Part shown: positions 6,231-13,551 of the stretch, piece after piece
Layout: each line of letters begins with the position of its first letter
Numbering within the stretch: the stretch's first letter is position 1
Origin: an uncultured Alphaproteobacteria bacterium
GTDB taxonomy: Bacteria; Pseudomonadota; Alphaproteobacteria; RF32; CAG-239
Length of the DNA: 15,418 nt
Assembly (NCBI GenBank): GCA_904501925.1
Contig: CAJGCO010000028.1
Location: forward strand, 1-15,418
Direction: 5' to 3'
Position numbers and translations under genes: made by a program
The notes under the pieces: model-generated
What the model saw: only the letters and a program-made list of their open reading frames with translations
Database searches by the model: none
What the model was told of the DNA's origin: nothing

Positions 6231-6259
6231 AATATAAATTCAAAAAAATAAGAAGTCAA
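6231..6259 (-). promoter_or_regulatory. Promoter of tRNA-Glu
   Basis: On the minus strand TTGACT (6254-6259), a 17-base spacer and TATATT (6231-6236) lie about 20 bases upstream of the mature tRNA 5' end. Five of six bases match in each box. Confidence 0.7.
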
Positions 6260-6360
6260 TACTTTATTTCATATTTTTTATATTTTTTTTCACTTTATTA
6301 TTCAAAAACTAAAAAAAACTCCTAATAATAAGATGTTAGCAAAAACAAACTATTTTTTCA

Positions 6361-7041
6361 TTATGGATTAGTTATAATATTTTCCATAAGATTAACCGTC
6401 TCATTTTCTATATCAATCACCACATCTGCACTATTTTCTTCTTTATTATCAATCACTTCTTTTAACGCTTCTTCATTTTTTAGCGATTCGTGATTTTCAA
6501 CAACCTCTTTAATAACTTCAACACTTAATTCTTCATTTATTTTTTCTTCAGATTTAACCTCATCAATTTTTTCTTCAACAATAACATCAACAATCCCTTT
6601 ATCACTATCATATACTTCTATTTGACCATTCTTAAATGAAAGATCTTCAACAACTTCCTCTTTCTTCTCATCAATTTTTATTTTATCCAAAACAAATTCT
6701 TTATCAGATATTCCTTCAACATCACTCTTAATCTGTTTTAAATATCCTAGAAATTCACCTATAGCTTGCTCATTTTTCAAGCTTTTACTTTCAATTTCCT
6801 TTTTATCTTCAACAACAACATTTTCTTCAATATTAACTATTTCATGCTTTTCGGGCTCTTTTGCCTCTACGACATACTCTACATTTTTCTTTACATTATA
6901 GACAACCACAACACTATCAAGTGGTGCTTGAGATTTCAACATCTCCCAAACACCACCTACAGCAACAACAAACAATAAGCATCCAAACATAAATTTTACT
7001 TTTTCTTTAGCATAACTATTATTTTCATTATGTTTACACAT
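6361..7041 (-). CDS. Single-pass membrane protein with a long acidic Glu/Lys/Val tail
   Basis: 226 residues. Residues 1-14 are polar and Lys-containing, 16-33 form one hydrophobic helix (VKFMFGCLLFVVAVGGVW), and the remaining ~190 residues are dominated by Glu, Lys, Val and Asp with almost no aromatic or Cys residues. The tail has loose internal repetition: SLKNEQAIGEF at 87-97 and SLKNEEALKEV at 186-196. The expected topology is a cytoplasmic N-terminus with an extended, probably coiled or disordered tail outside. The start ATG is preceded by GGGAG at seven bases. It follows the terminase gene by 61 bases on the same strand and may be co-transcribed. I do not recognise a family; a spacer or anchor role is only a guess. 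Confidence 0.65.
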   Translation of the reverse strand: MCKHNENNSYAKEKVKFMFGCLLFVVAVGGVWEMLKSQAPLDSVVVVYNVKKNVEYVVEAKEPEKHEIVNIEENVVVEDKKEIESKSLKNEQAIGEFLGYLKQIKSDVEGISDKEFVLDKIKIDEKKEEVVEDLSFKNGQIEVYDSDKGIVDVIVEEKIDEVKSEEKINEELSVEVIKEVVENHESLKNEEALKEVIDNKEENSADVVIDIENETVNLMENIITNP

Positions 7042-7102
7042 TGCAAAACTCCCAAAATTAAGTTATCTAAAGACTATAAAATAAACAATATATTTGCAAC
7101 AC

Positions 7103-8005
7103 TTACTTTATCTTATTCCTAAAAAATTTTAACACCTCCTTACCACCTTCTCCCGATGTTTTAGATGTTACCCCAATTCCAGCTGTTAGCTTATTTAACC
7201 AAGTACGATATAAATTAGCAGCGCTTGCAATATCTCTACCTAAAGTTCTTTTTCCATAAAGCAATTTAACCATTCTAGAAACAAAAACTTCTTCAGCTGC
7301 TGTATCAATCGCCTCATCAGCACTCGCTTTATAAACATCTTTACGAGCAATTAAGTTATTACTAGCTTCATTTCTAGGCTCACCTTCCCAAATATGTAAA
7401 TATTCACTATAATTTTCTTTTTTTAATTTTAGAGCCAGTTTCTTCATATCTTCAGGACAATAAGGATTATCATAATAATTAACCTTTTTAACAATCACAT
7501 CTTCATCACATCTCTCGCCTACAGCCTTCCAAACAGGATCTTCCTCTTCTTCTCTATTTAATGAAAACCATATCTCAGCACCTTGTTTTCTAATTGTAGG
7601 ATCCAAAATTTCCCAAGCTCTTTTAGATATTTTTTGAGCTTCCTCACACCAACAAATATCCACCCCTTCCAAAGATTTAATATTCTGAGCATTATAATCC
7701 ATTATCCCCTTAAATATAAATTTAGAATTATTATTAATATTAACAATCCTATCCTCATATATCCTATATTCTTTTAACCCATAATAATCTATTCTATCTG
7801 CAATCAACTTATGTACAGAATCTTTAATTGAACTCTGCACTTCTCTAACACAAGCTATTAACTTTTTTTTTTTACTAGTAGATTTTATAAGCAACGCATC
7901 AACAAATGCATACGATTTACCACCAGCTCGTCCTCCATAATACAATTTATACCAAGCTTTTTTGGTCAATAAATCGCTAAAAACTCTTGGTAATTCAACT
8001 TTCAT
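7103..8005 (-). CDS. Phage terminase large subunit, ATPase domain only (truncated or chimeric)
   Basis: 300 residues from ATG 8003-8005, chosen because GAGG lies five bases upstream; the frame opens further upstream to 8056 without a ribosome site. The ATPase half of a PBSX/Terminase_3-type large terminase is intact: Walker A GGRAGGKS (24-31), a conserved CVREVQSSIKDS segment (52-63), Walker B GVDICWCEEA (114-123), a coupling segment IWFSLNRE (145-152) and the linker YLHIWEGEP (202-210). Full-length relatives have over 400 residues with a C-terminal RNase H-like nuclease. Here residues ~225-300 are an unrelated basic tail (AANLYRTWLNKLTAGIGVTSK) with no nuclease Asp motifs. It would be able to bind and hydrolyse ATP but not cut DNA, so it is a decayed or repurposed phage packaging motor. 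An A11 tract lies in its coding strand. Confidence 0.8.
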   Translation of the reverse strand: MKVELPRVFSDLLTKKAWYKLYYGGRAGGKSYAFVDALLIKSTSKKKKLIACVREVQSSIKDSVHKLIADRIDYYGLKEYRIYEDRIVNINNNSKFIFKGIMDYNAQNIKSLEGVDICWCEEAQKISKRAWEILDPTIRKQGAEIWFSLNREEEEDPVWKAVGERCDEDVIVKKVNYYDNPYCPEDMKKLALKLKKENYSEYLHIWEGEPRNEASNNLIARKDVYKASADEAIDTAAEEVFVSRMVKLLYGKRTLGRDIASAANLYRTWLNKLTAGIGVTSKTSGEGGKEVLKFFRNKIK

Positions 8006-8110
8006 TTTTCCCTCAAAAAAAACTTGACAAAACACACAAAACAATTTATACCCCATACCAACAAAATATTTTTGTGTTTCTAGTGTATGTGTTTTTCATA
8101 GTAATAATTC

Positions 8111-8306
8111 GGCAGTTGCTTTTGTGAAAACCCAACTGCCTCCCTTGTAGTTTTATCTACAAATCTACCCAACAATTCCTAAAAATAGTCGCATTTGTGA
8201 AAATCCGACTATTTGATTAAGTATCCGTACTTAATTTAGGATAAAATCATTCTTATAGCATTTAGAGCCTACCTGTTTGTGAAAATCGGTAGGTTCATTT
8301 TTTTTT
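8111..8306 (+). ncRNA. Tandem hairpin array with identical GUGA apical loops; candidate structured RNA
   Basis: Three hairpins share one apical design but have unrelated stems. Hairpin 1 is GGCAGTTG/CAACTGCC (8111-8118, 8133-8140), hairpin 2 is AAATAGTCG/CGACTATTT (8183-8191, 8206-8214), hairpin 3 is GAGCCTACC/GGTAGGTTC (8265-8273, 8288-8296, one G-T). Each encloses exactly 14 bases reading NN-TTT-GTGA-AAA-NC plus one base, which folds as a 2x2 internal loop, three U-A pairs and a GUGA (GNRA) tetraloop on the plus strand. Plain hairpins lie between them: TTGTAG/CTACAA (8145-8162) and ATTAAGTA/TACTTAAT (8216-8235). A T9 run follows hairpin 3. No ORF covers the region. The identity of the RNA is unknown, and no convincing plus-strand promoter was found. 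Confidence 0.5.
8265..8306 (+). terminator. Terminator-like third hairpin of the array
   Basis: The 9-bp stem GAGCCTACC/GGTAGGTTC is followed within two bases by nine T (8298-8306) on the plus strand. It would end any plus-strand transcript of the hairpin array. Confidence 0.6.
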
Positions 8307-8325
8307 ATAAACATTTAACAACCTC

Positions 8326-8356
8326 AAAAAAAGACAGAACTCTCTCAAGTTCTGCC
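8326..8356 (-). terminator. Terminator of the prepilin operon
   Basis: On the minus strand GGCAGAACT pairs with AGTTCTGTC (8348-8356 with 8333-8341, one G-U pair), followed by seven T (8326-8332). It lies about 25 bases after the giant prepilin stop codon. The wobble pair forms only in the minus-strand RNA, which supports the orientation. Confidence 0.85.
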
Positions 8357-8380
8357 TTCTAAAGATTTACACTCCATCCA

Positions 8381-11300
8381 TTACCATGGATCTTTGTATT
8401 TTAATGTTGGATCATCTAATCTATCCATATAGTCACGTTGAGTATCTTTATAAATCTTAGTAGAATAACTATAGTCTGAATCTTTTGGATTATATTGTAA
8501 AACATAACCAGGATCAAACTGAGTTCTATCAAAGAAACAATATACTGTAGCATGTCCCTCTAAAGTATTTGTTGGAATAGGAAATAAGTTCCAAGCATAC
8601 CCTAAACCACCTGACGCATGAGGCTCTTCTGACATATACCCCTCATCCGTAGTATTATTAGATATAACTGGGGCGTCATCAATTCCCCCCATTTGGTTAC
8701 CATACATTCCTAAATCATATATAAATCCCATATACGCATTCCATTCTTTATCTTTGCGCTCTAAAGATGTCTTTAAGAATGTACCTTCTTGGAAATACAA
8801 TGGCTCTGGTATCATAAATTTTCTACCATGATATTCATACGAAGGAACTGTTGATGATCCCGGATGCCATACTGTCTCCGGTAGCATGCTACTCTCTGAA
8901 GGATACTTCGCTCTAATACCTCTAAACCAACCTTCTGTCTTAAACTCCGCATCAGAAACAAAGGTACTAAATCCACTAGAACCTGTATTATACACTGAGT
9001 AATATGCCAAGCTACTAACCTCTTCCAAATTAGTATATTCAAGATCCATTCCCTGTTCGATAGCCAGTCTTAAAGTATCAATCTGCATCTGTTGAGGTTC
9101 AATCATCCATTTTCCACTAGGACTTATCCCTCCTCTAACTTCAGCCTTAATTGCTCTACCTGCTCTACCAATTTGGAAAGATATAGGAACAATTGTTGCC
9201 AATCTTTTATATCCAGGAGGACACATCGGAAAAGGTATCGTTCCTAAATAAGGATCAGCCCATGAAACTGTAGTATCTACTCTATCTCCGTCATCTCGTT
9301 TTCCCTCTGGATGATCGTTTGATACATTGTACACCCCTTTCAATACATAATCAGGCAAAATATCACTAAGTCTTGCATTACCTCTAGTAGTCAACTTAAT
9401 ATCATGCATAACCGAGGTATACGCAGGATTTACCATATACTGATCATATCTCGTATCTGGATCACCTACCACAGCCCCATTTTCAGCTGCTGGAGTCTCA
9501 GGAACACTAGTATCCGCATTAGATACAAATCTACTTGCCTTAATATACCCAAAACCTTCATCAGCTTCCCATAATGCTGAACTATTACCTCTACTTTTTT
9601 GGAATTCCATAGCACCTTTTCTAATATAGATAGATGCATTATCAAGTCTACTACTATCTTTTCTTCCATCAACATCAGTTGTATCAATTTCAACCATTGC
9701 ATAATAATCAACACTAGAACTATCACCAGCAAATGCTCCATTATCTTTAGCCCAAATTCTTACAAATCTTGGATCAACTTCAAATAAAGCTCTATCACTA
9801 ATAGTTCTACTACTATTTTCCTCTTTATTAGACACATAAAACACATCATTGCCAGAAATATGAATACTTCCATCAACCGAAACATTAGCAATTCCTCCAG
9901 CATCAGAACTTGATACTCTTGTATTCACTGCAAAAACATTTGAACTATCAGCTCTTTGAACTTCAAAATTCAGAGCTCTTGTTCGTGCTAAATCATCATT
10001 AACTAAAAACTCTTCAGAAACCCCAGTACTATCTACAATCGTATCCAAAGTAAACTCTTGAGCTTTTGCCCTTATCACATTCGGATACGAACTACTACCA
10101 GGTCTTCCACCCATATATAATGCACCACCTTGCATATCAATATAGCTAGAATCAGCCGTAGTTGAAATAGTAATACCTTCTTCAGCCATCACATATGAAG
10201 AACCTTTACCAGACTCAAGTCCTTTATTAGTACCAAAGAAGTTACCACCTTTACCAAGGAATGTACCATCATCATCCAATTCCATCAAAGCAACAGCATT
10301 TGCACCACTACTTTCTCCATACATTCTTAAAGTAACTTGAGACGAGTTAATTATAAGCATCGTATCCTCATCACTACCCCTATTTGCAGCATCAGTTACA
10401 GTTCCAGCGTTTCTAACATATATACCACCATCACTACTATTATAAACATTTAACCAACCTGTTGTGGGACGATTAGCATATTGCTCAAAACTATTAAAAC
10501 CAGCATGTAACTCATGCATACCAGCTTTTTTAAGCCAAGCCTCTCTTGCCCATAAATAACCATCAATCCAAGCAGAACCAGCCACACCTAAACGATATCC
10601 TGCTCTTGTATAATGCGCCCCGTTATCAACTGCATCACTAGATGCTCCAATTGCCGTATTACCAACAAAAATTGATCCCAATAAGTCAGTATATTTAGTA
10701 GCAATATTAGTCACACCATCAACAATACTATCCCCTTTCAATGGATTTGTAGCATCTTCTTCTAATCCAGAATTTTCCTTAAAGACTTGCAATCTTTCAC
10801 CACGTAATGAAATCTGTGAAGAATCAGCAAAAATCATCACATTAGATGACGCTCCCGTAGTCGTAGAACCAACCGTAAAAGTACCTCCACTACTTAACAA
10901 ATCTAATTTACTATCACCTCCTTGATCCGCAGCACTCAACCATTCACCATCATTGGCACCTACTTTTAATATACCACCACCTGTATTAATAAATGTAGCT
11001 GTAACACCTCCTGTATCACTACTACCATTAATCCATACATTTCCCCCCCCTTCATTTATATACACATTACTACTAGCAACTCTGGCAATATGAACTTCAG
11101 CACGACCATCTGTAGCCCTACTAGAACCATAAAACATGGCTCTATCAACATCAAGATTATCACCAGCACCAACTAAGAACTCATATTCATTAATATTATT
11201 TTGTTTTGCACGCACAAAATTATTCAACAAACCAACTGATGCAGAACCATAATCACTATAAGCCTCAACAATAGGATAATTCATACTAGAACCAGATGTT

Positions 11301-12337
11301 CTATCTCCAAATACTAATCTTGGTGCAGAAGTTGAATCCGTTCTATATACACCAAAACTCTCATTTAATGCTCTTAAATTACCATAGATCCACGCATCAC
11401 CACCACTTTGTTTATATTTCACATATGCATTTGTATCTTCACTAAATGGTTTTCCAACATATAAATCTGCCACTTCCGGATTACAAGAACTATCCCAAGG
11501 CCCACCACCACGTATTTTGCTTCCTGAACACCTTGTATTTATCAATAATTTTCTTGTATTAAAAATACCATAATATTCTTTAGCCTCATTTTTCCAGTCA
11601 CCATCTTCAACATTCCCGCCCATAAATAAATCCGTAACCATAGTATTGTGATAATCTTCACCATTATGCTTTCCACGATATAAATACTTATAGTTATCTT
11701 CAGTTGATTTTTCAATTGGCTCAGTTGCTGTAACAACCAATGAGTTTTCAGGCACAGTCGTAAACAAACCACCCGCCATCTGTTCAATCATCGTACTATC
11801 TAAAAACCACGCTCCACCAGTTCCTTGAAAAACTGTTTTATTATTAACTTTATTTACAAAACCACCATTCGCTCCCACCAATGATGCCAAACGAGCCGCT
11901 CTTTTTTTACCAGGATCTGAAATATGAGGAAATACTATATACGAAACAAATGCTTCTCCATCTTTATGAACATAAACCTCTGGTTCACCATAGTTTTTAA
12001 TATTTCCAGGTTGATAACCAAAAGGCATAACACTAGAATAACCATCTCGAAAACACCCTGCAGTATTATCATCTTTACAAAGTTTAATCACATTATTAAC
12101 ATTGGATGAATCTAAAATAGCCTCACCAATTTGACCGTATTTATTTTTAACAAATGTTTCAATAACATCATTCATAATACGCGCTTGTGAAGCAGTATTA
12201 ATATCTTGAATTTCCAACATTCTCTCTGTTGATTTTTTATAAAGAGTAGGAGTAACCATTGCAATTAAGCCAAGCATAGCAATAGCTTCTACTAATAAAG
12301 TACCCTTTTGCTCCACTTTTTCAAAAAACTTTACCAT
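8381..12337 (-). CDS. Giant type IV prepilin-like tip adhesin (PilV-like architecture)
   Basis: 1318 residues. Residues 1-12 form a short charged leader ending in Gly12, followed by TLLVEAIAMLGLIAMV. Cleavage after Gly12 with Glu at mature position 5 (Glu17) is the class III signal of prepilin peptidase substrates. The N-terminal helix runs to about residue 66. Residues 76-300 form a head with several Cys (87, 95, 270, 285). Residues 300-940 are rich in Ser, Gly, Asp and Thr with short beta repeats (ADSSQISLRG, INSSQVTLRM, ADSSYIDMQG), like phage tail fibres or beta-helical adhesins. Residues 960-1318 form a C-terminal domain with PMCPPGYKRLA (1037-1047), reminiscent of PilV-type pilus tip proteins. 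Ordinary pilins have about 150 residues and PilV 350-500, so this is far larger. AGGAG lies eight bases before ATG 12335-12337 and overlaps the stop of the upstream gene. Likely surface adhesin at a pilus tip; ligand unknown. A G8 tract lies at residues 430-432. Confidence 0.75.
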   Translation of the reverse strand: MVKFFEKVEQKGTLLVEAIAMLGLIAMVTPTLYKKSTERMLEIQDINTASQARIMNDVIETFVKNKYGQIGEAILDSSNVNNVIKLCKDDNTAGCFRDGYSSVMPFGYQPGNIKNYGEPEVYVHKDGEAFVSYIVFPHISDPGKKRAARLASLVGANGGFVNKVNNKTVFQGTGGAWFLDSTMIEQMAGGLFTTVPENSLVVTATEPIEKSTEDNYKYLYRGKHNGEDYHNTMVTDLFMGGNVEDGDWKNEAKEYYGIFNTRKLLINTRCSGSKIRGGGPWDSSCNPEVADLYVGKPFSEDTNAYVKYKQSGGDAWIYGNLRALNESFGVYRTDSTSAPRLVFGDRTSGSSMNYPIVEAYSDYGSASVGLLNNFVRAKQNNINEYEFLVGAGDNLDVDRAMFYGSSRATDGRAEVHIARVASSNVYINEGGGNVWINGSSDTGGVTATFINTGGGILKVGANDGEWLSAADQGGDSKLDLLSSGGTFTVGSTTTGASSNVMIFADSSQISLRGERLQVFKENSGLEEDATNPLKGDSIVDGVTNIATKYTDLLGSIFVGNTAIGASSDAVDNGAHYTRAGYRLGVAGSAWIDGYLWAREAWLKKAGMHELHAGFNSFEQYANRPTTGWLNVYNSSDGGIYVRNAGTVTDAANRGSDEDTMLIINSSQVTLRMYGESSGANAVALMELDDDGTFLGKGGNFFGTNKGLESGKGSSYVMAEEGITISTTADSSYIDMQGGALYMGGRPGSSSYPNVIRAKAQEFTLDTIVDSTGVSEEFLVNDDLARTRALNFEVQRADSSNVFAVNTRVSSSDAGGIANVSVDGSIHISGNDVFYVSNKEENSSRTISDRALFEVDPRFVRIWAKDNGAFAGDSSSVDYYAMVEIDTTDVDGRKDSSRLDNASIYIRKGAMEFQKSRGNSSALWEADEGFGYIKASRFVSNADTSVPETPAAENGAVVGDPDTRYDQYMVNPAYTSVMHDIKLTTRGNARLSDILPDYVLKGVYNVSNDHPEGKRDDGDRVDTTVSWADPYLGTIPFPMCPPGYKRLATIVPISFQIGRAGRAIKAEVRGGISPSGKWMIEPQQMQIDTLRLAIEQGMDLEYTNLEEVSSLAYYSVYNTGSSGFSTFVSDAEFKTEGWFRGIRAKYPSESSMLPETVWHPGSSTVPSYEYHGRKFMIPEPLYFQEGTFLKTSLERKDKEWNAYMGFIYDLGMYGNQMGGIDDAPVISNNTTDEGYMSEEPHASGGLGYAWNLFPIPTNTLEGHATVYCFFDRTQFDPGYVLQYNPKDSDYSYSTKIYKDTQRDYMDRLDDPTLKYKDPW
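11043..11050 (-). repeat. G8 homopolymer tract in the prepilin gene
   Basis: Eight consecutive G in the coding strand encode the GGG of INEGGGNVW at residues 430-432. It is conspicuous in such an AT-rich gene. Gain or loss of one base would frameshift the protein about one third of the way through. Confidence 0.7.
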
Positions 12338-12349
12338 AATCCATACTCC

Positions 12350-13384
12350 TTACAACACGTCTTTGATACCAAACAAGCATCCGTTTTCACAATAATTAAT
12401 TCTATCCCCATTATCAAGCTCTATTTCAAAAAAATTCTCAGGAAAAACAGCCCTAGGCATAACCCATCTTGTCATATTCATATAACTCGCAGGATAAGCT
12501 GTATCATGTGTTTCTCGCCAACGTCTCTCTTCTGTCTCATATGCAGGACCAAACCTCATTTTTCCAGTAAATACCCAAGATTCAAGCTCCTCATTCCATG
12601 CAATAATCCCCACATTGGCATTAAATTTTCTTTCCTCAATAGATTTCATAAAATCACGCCCTACCTCACCCGTTGCACGGTTAAACCAGCGTATATCAAT
12701 TTTTCTAAAAGAAACTAAATAAACACCACCTTTAGAATCACCACTTTTACAACAAGTTCCTGATAACTCCACTTCAGCCGTAGGATCATCTGTTGTTTTA
12801 TATGGTGTAATATCACACATTTGAGGAATTCCTGTACACCCTTTATTTTCATATTTATAAACCGGATTACCATCTATATCAAATTTAAGCGAATCATCTT
12901 CATTTCTATCTTGTTCTTGCACACCAGTGCAATACATATTATTATCCAAACAAATAACCCTAGAAACCATCTCATCTTTATTATAAAGTTTCTTTCCAAA
13001 TCTCAACTCTTTCATACCATAGCTATTAGGTGTTAAAGAATTATCAGTTTCACGCAAATAAATCACTTCATTTGAATTTGTAAACTTTTGATAATAAAAT
13101 AGATTAATATTGTCATTATCTCCCGAAGCTTCTTCATTATTCACATACAATAAATCATCTGGCAACATATACGCTATACCATTATCTGGTGTTGTTCTAC
13201 CTCCATAATCCCCAACTGAGACCTTTTTTAAAACTGAGTACGCCGCATTATGTTGATCCAAAAACTTACTAACTGTTGCCATAGCCTTCTTTAACTGCAC
13301 ATCCCTATCATAATCTGGACGCGCAGACAAATTAAACTGAGACAATGCAGCCAAATATGTAGCCAACAACATTAATAAATACAT
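12350..13384 (-). CDS. Pilus-associated accessory protein upstream of the giant prepilin
   Basis: 344 residues, first gene of a two-gene operon; its TAA at 12350-12352 lies 12 bases before the prepilin start. Residues 1-17 are hydrophobic (MYLLMLLATYLAALSQF), followed by a polar helix (DYDRDVQLKKAMATVSKFLDQ) resembling the N-terminal helix of a pilin. The prepilin motif with Gly before and Glu at +5 is missing, so it may be a secreted or anchored minor-pilin-like component. The rest is a globular exported-looking domain with Cys pairs (145/152, 183/190, 211/212, 332/336). GGGAG seven bases before ATG 13382-13384 marks the start. The family is not recognised. Its role is inferred only from the tight operon with the prepilin. 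Confidence 0.65.
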   Translation of the reverse strand: MYLLMLLATYLAALSQFNLSARPDYDRDVQLKKAMATVSKFLDQHNAAYSVLKKVSVGDYGGRTTPDNGIAYMLPDDLLYVNNEEASGDNDNINLFYYQKFTNSNEVIYLRETDNSLTPNSYGMKELRFGKKLYNKDEMVSRVICLDNNMYCTGVQEQDRNEDDSLKFDIDGNPVYKYENKGCTGIPQMCDITPYKTTDDPTAEVELSGTCCKSGDSKGGVYLVSFRKIDIRWFNRATGEVGRDFMKSIEERKFNANVGIIAWNEELESWVFTGKMRFGPAYETEERRWRETHDTAYPASYMNMTRWVMPRAVFPENFFEIELDNGDRINYCENGCLFGIKDVL

Positions 13385-13413
13385 ACAATATCTCCCACCA
13401 TATATATCACAAC

Positions 13414-13442
13414 ATTGTACACTATTTTTTCAAAAAAATCAA
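13414..13442 (-). promoter_or_regulatory. Promoter of the pilus operon
   Basis: On the minus strand TTGATT (13437-13442), a 17-base spacer and TACAAT (13414-13419) sit 30 bases upstream of ATG 13384. It gives the pilus operon transcription independent of the phage-like gene behind it. Confidence 0.65.
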
Positions 13443-13493
13443 CTAAAATATTACATTTACCATTATTTATAAACAAAAAACAACATTAAACTA

Positions 13494-13513
13494 ACGGGGG
13501 ATACATCCCCCGT
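13494..13513 (-). terminator. GC-rich hairpin after the tail-like gene
   Basis: ACGGGGGAT (13494-13502) pairs with ATCCCCCGT (13505-13513), a nearly perfect palindrome that is by far the most GC-rich stem in the window. The flank is T-rich but not a clean T run, so termination efficiency is uncertain. It separates the tail-like gene from the pilus promoter. Confidence 0.55.
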
Positions 13514-13551
13514 CATTTACAGATAAACTTTAGCCTGATATTCCTCAATTT

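Noticed and set aside
6058..6243. 61-residue minus-strand ORF over the tRNA
   Set aside because: It is a chance frame across tRNA-Glu and its terminator.
8111..8296. Reading the three hairpins as a CRISPR array or REP elements
   Set aside because: The constant part is only about 10 bases in the loop and the variable parts are self-complementary stems, the opposite of CRISPR repeats and REP hairpins.
8812..9741. Minus-strand secondary frames inside the giant prepilin gene (also 11542-11787)
   Set aside because: Out-of-frame shadows of a long coding sequence with no ribosome sites.
11924..13036. Plus-strand ORFs antisense to the pilus operon (including 12308-12718)
   Set aside because: Composition is Ile/Phe/Ser/Thr-rich as expected for antisense of AT-rich coding DNA; no ribosome site or motif.
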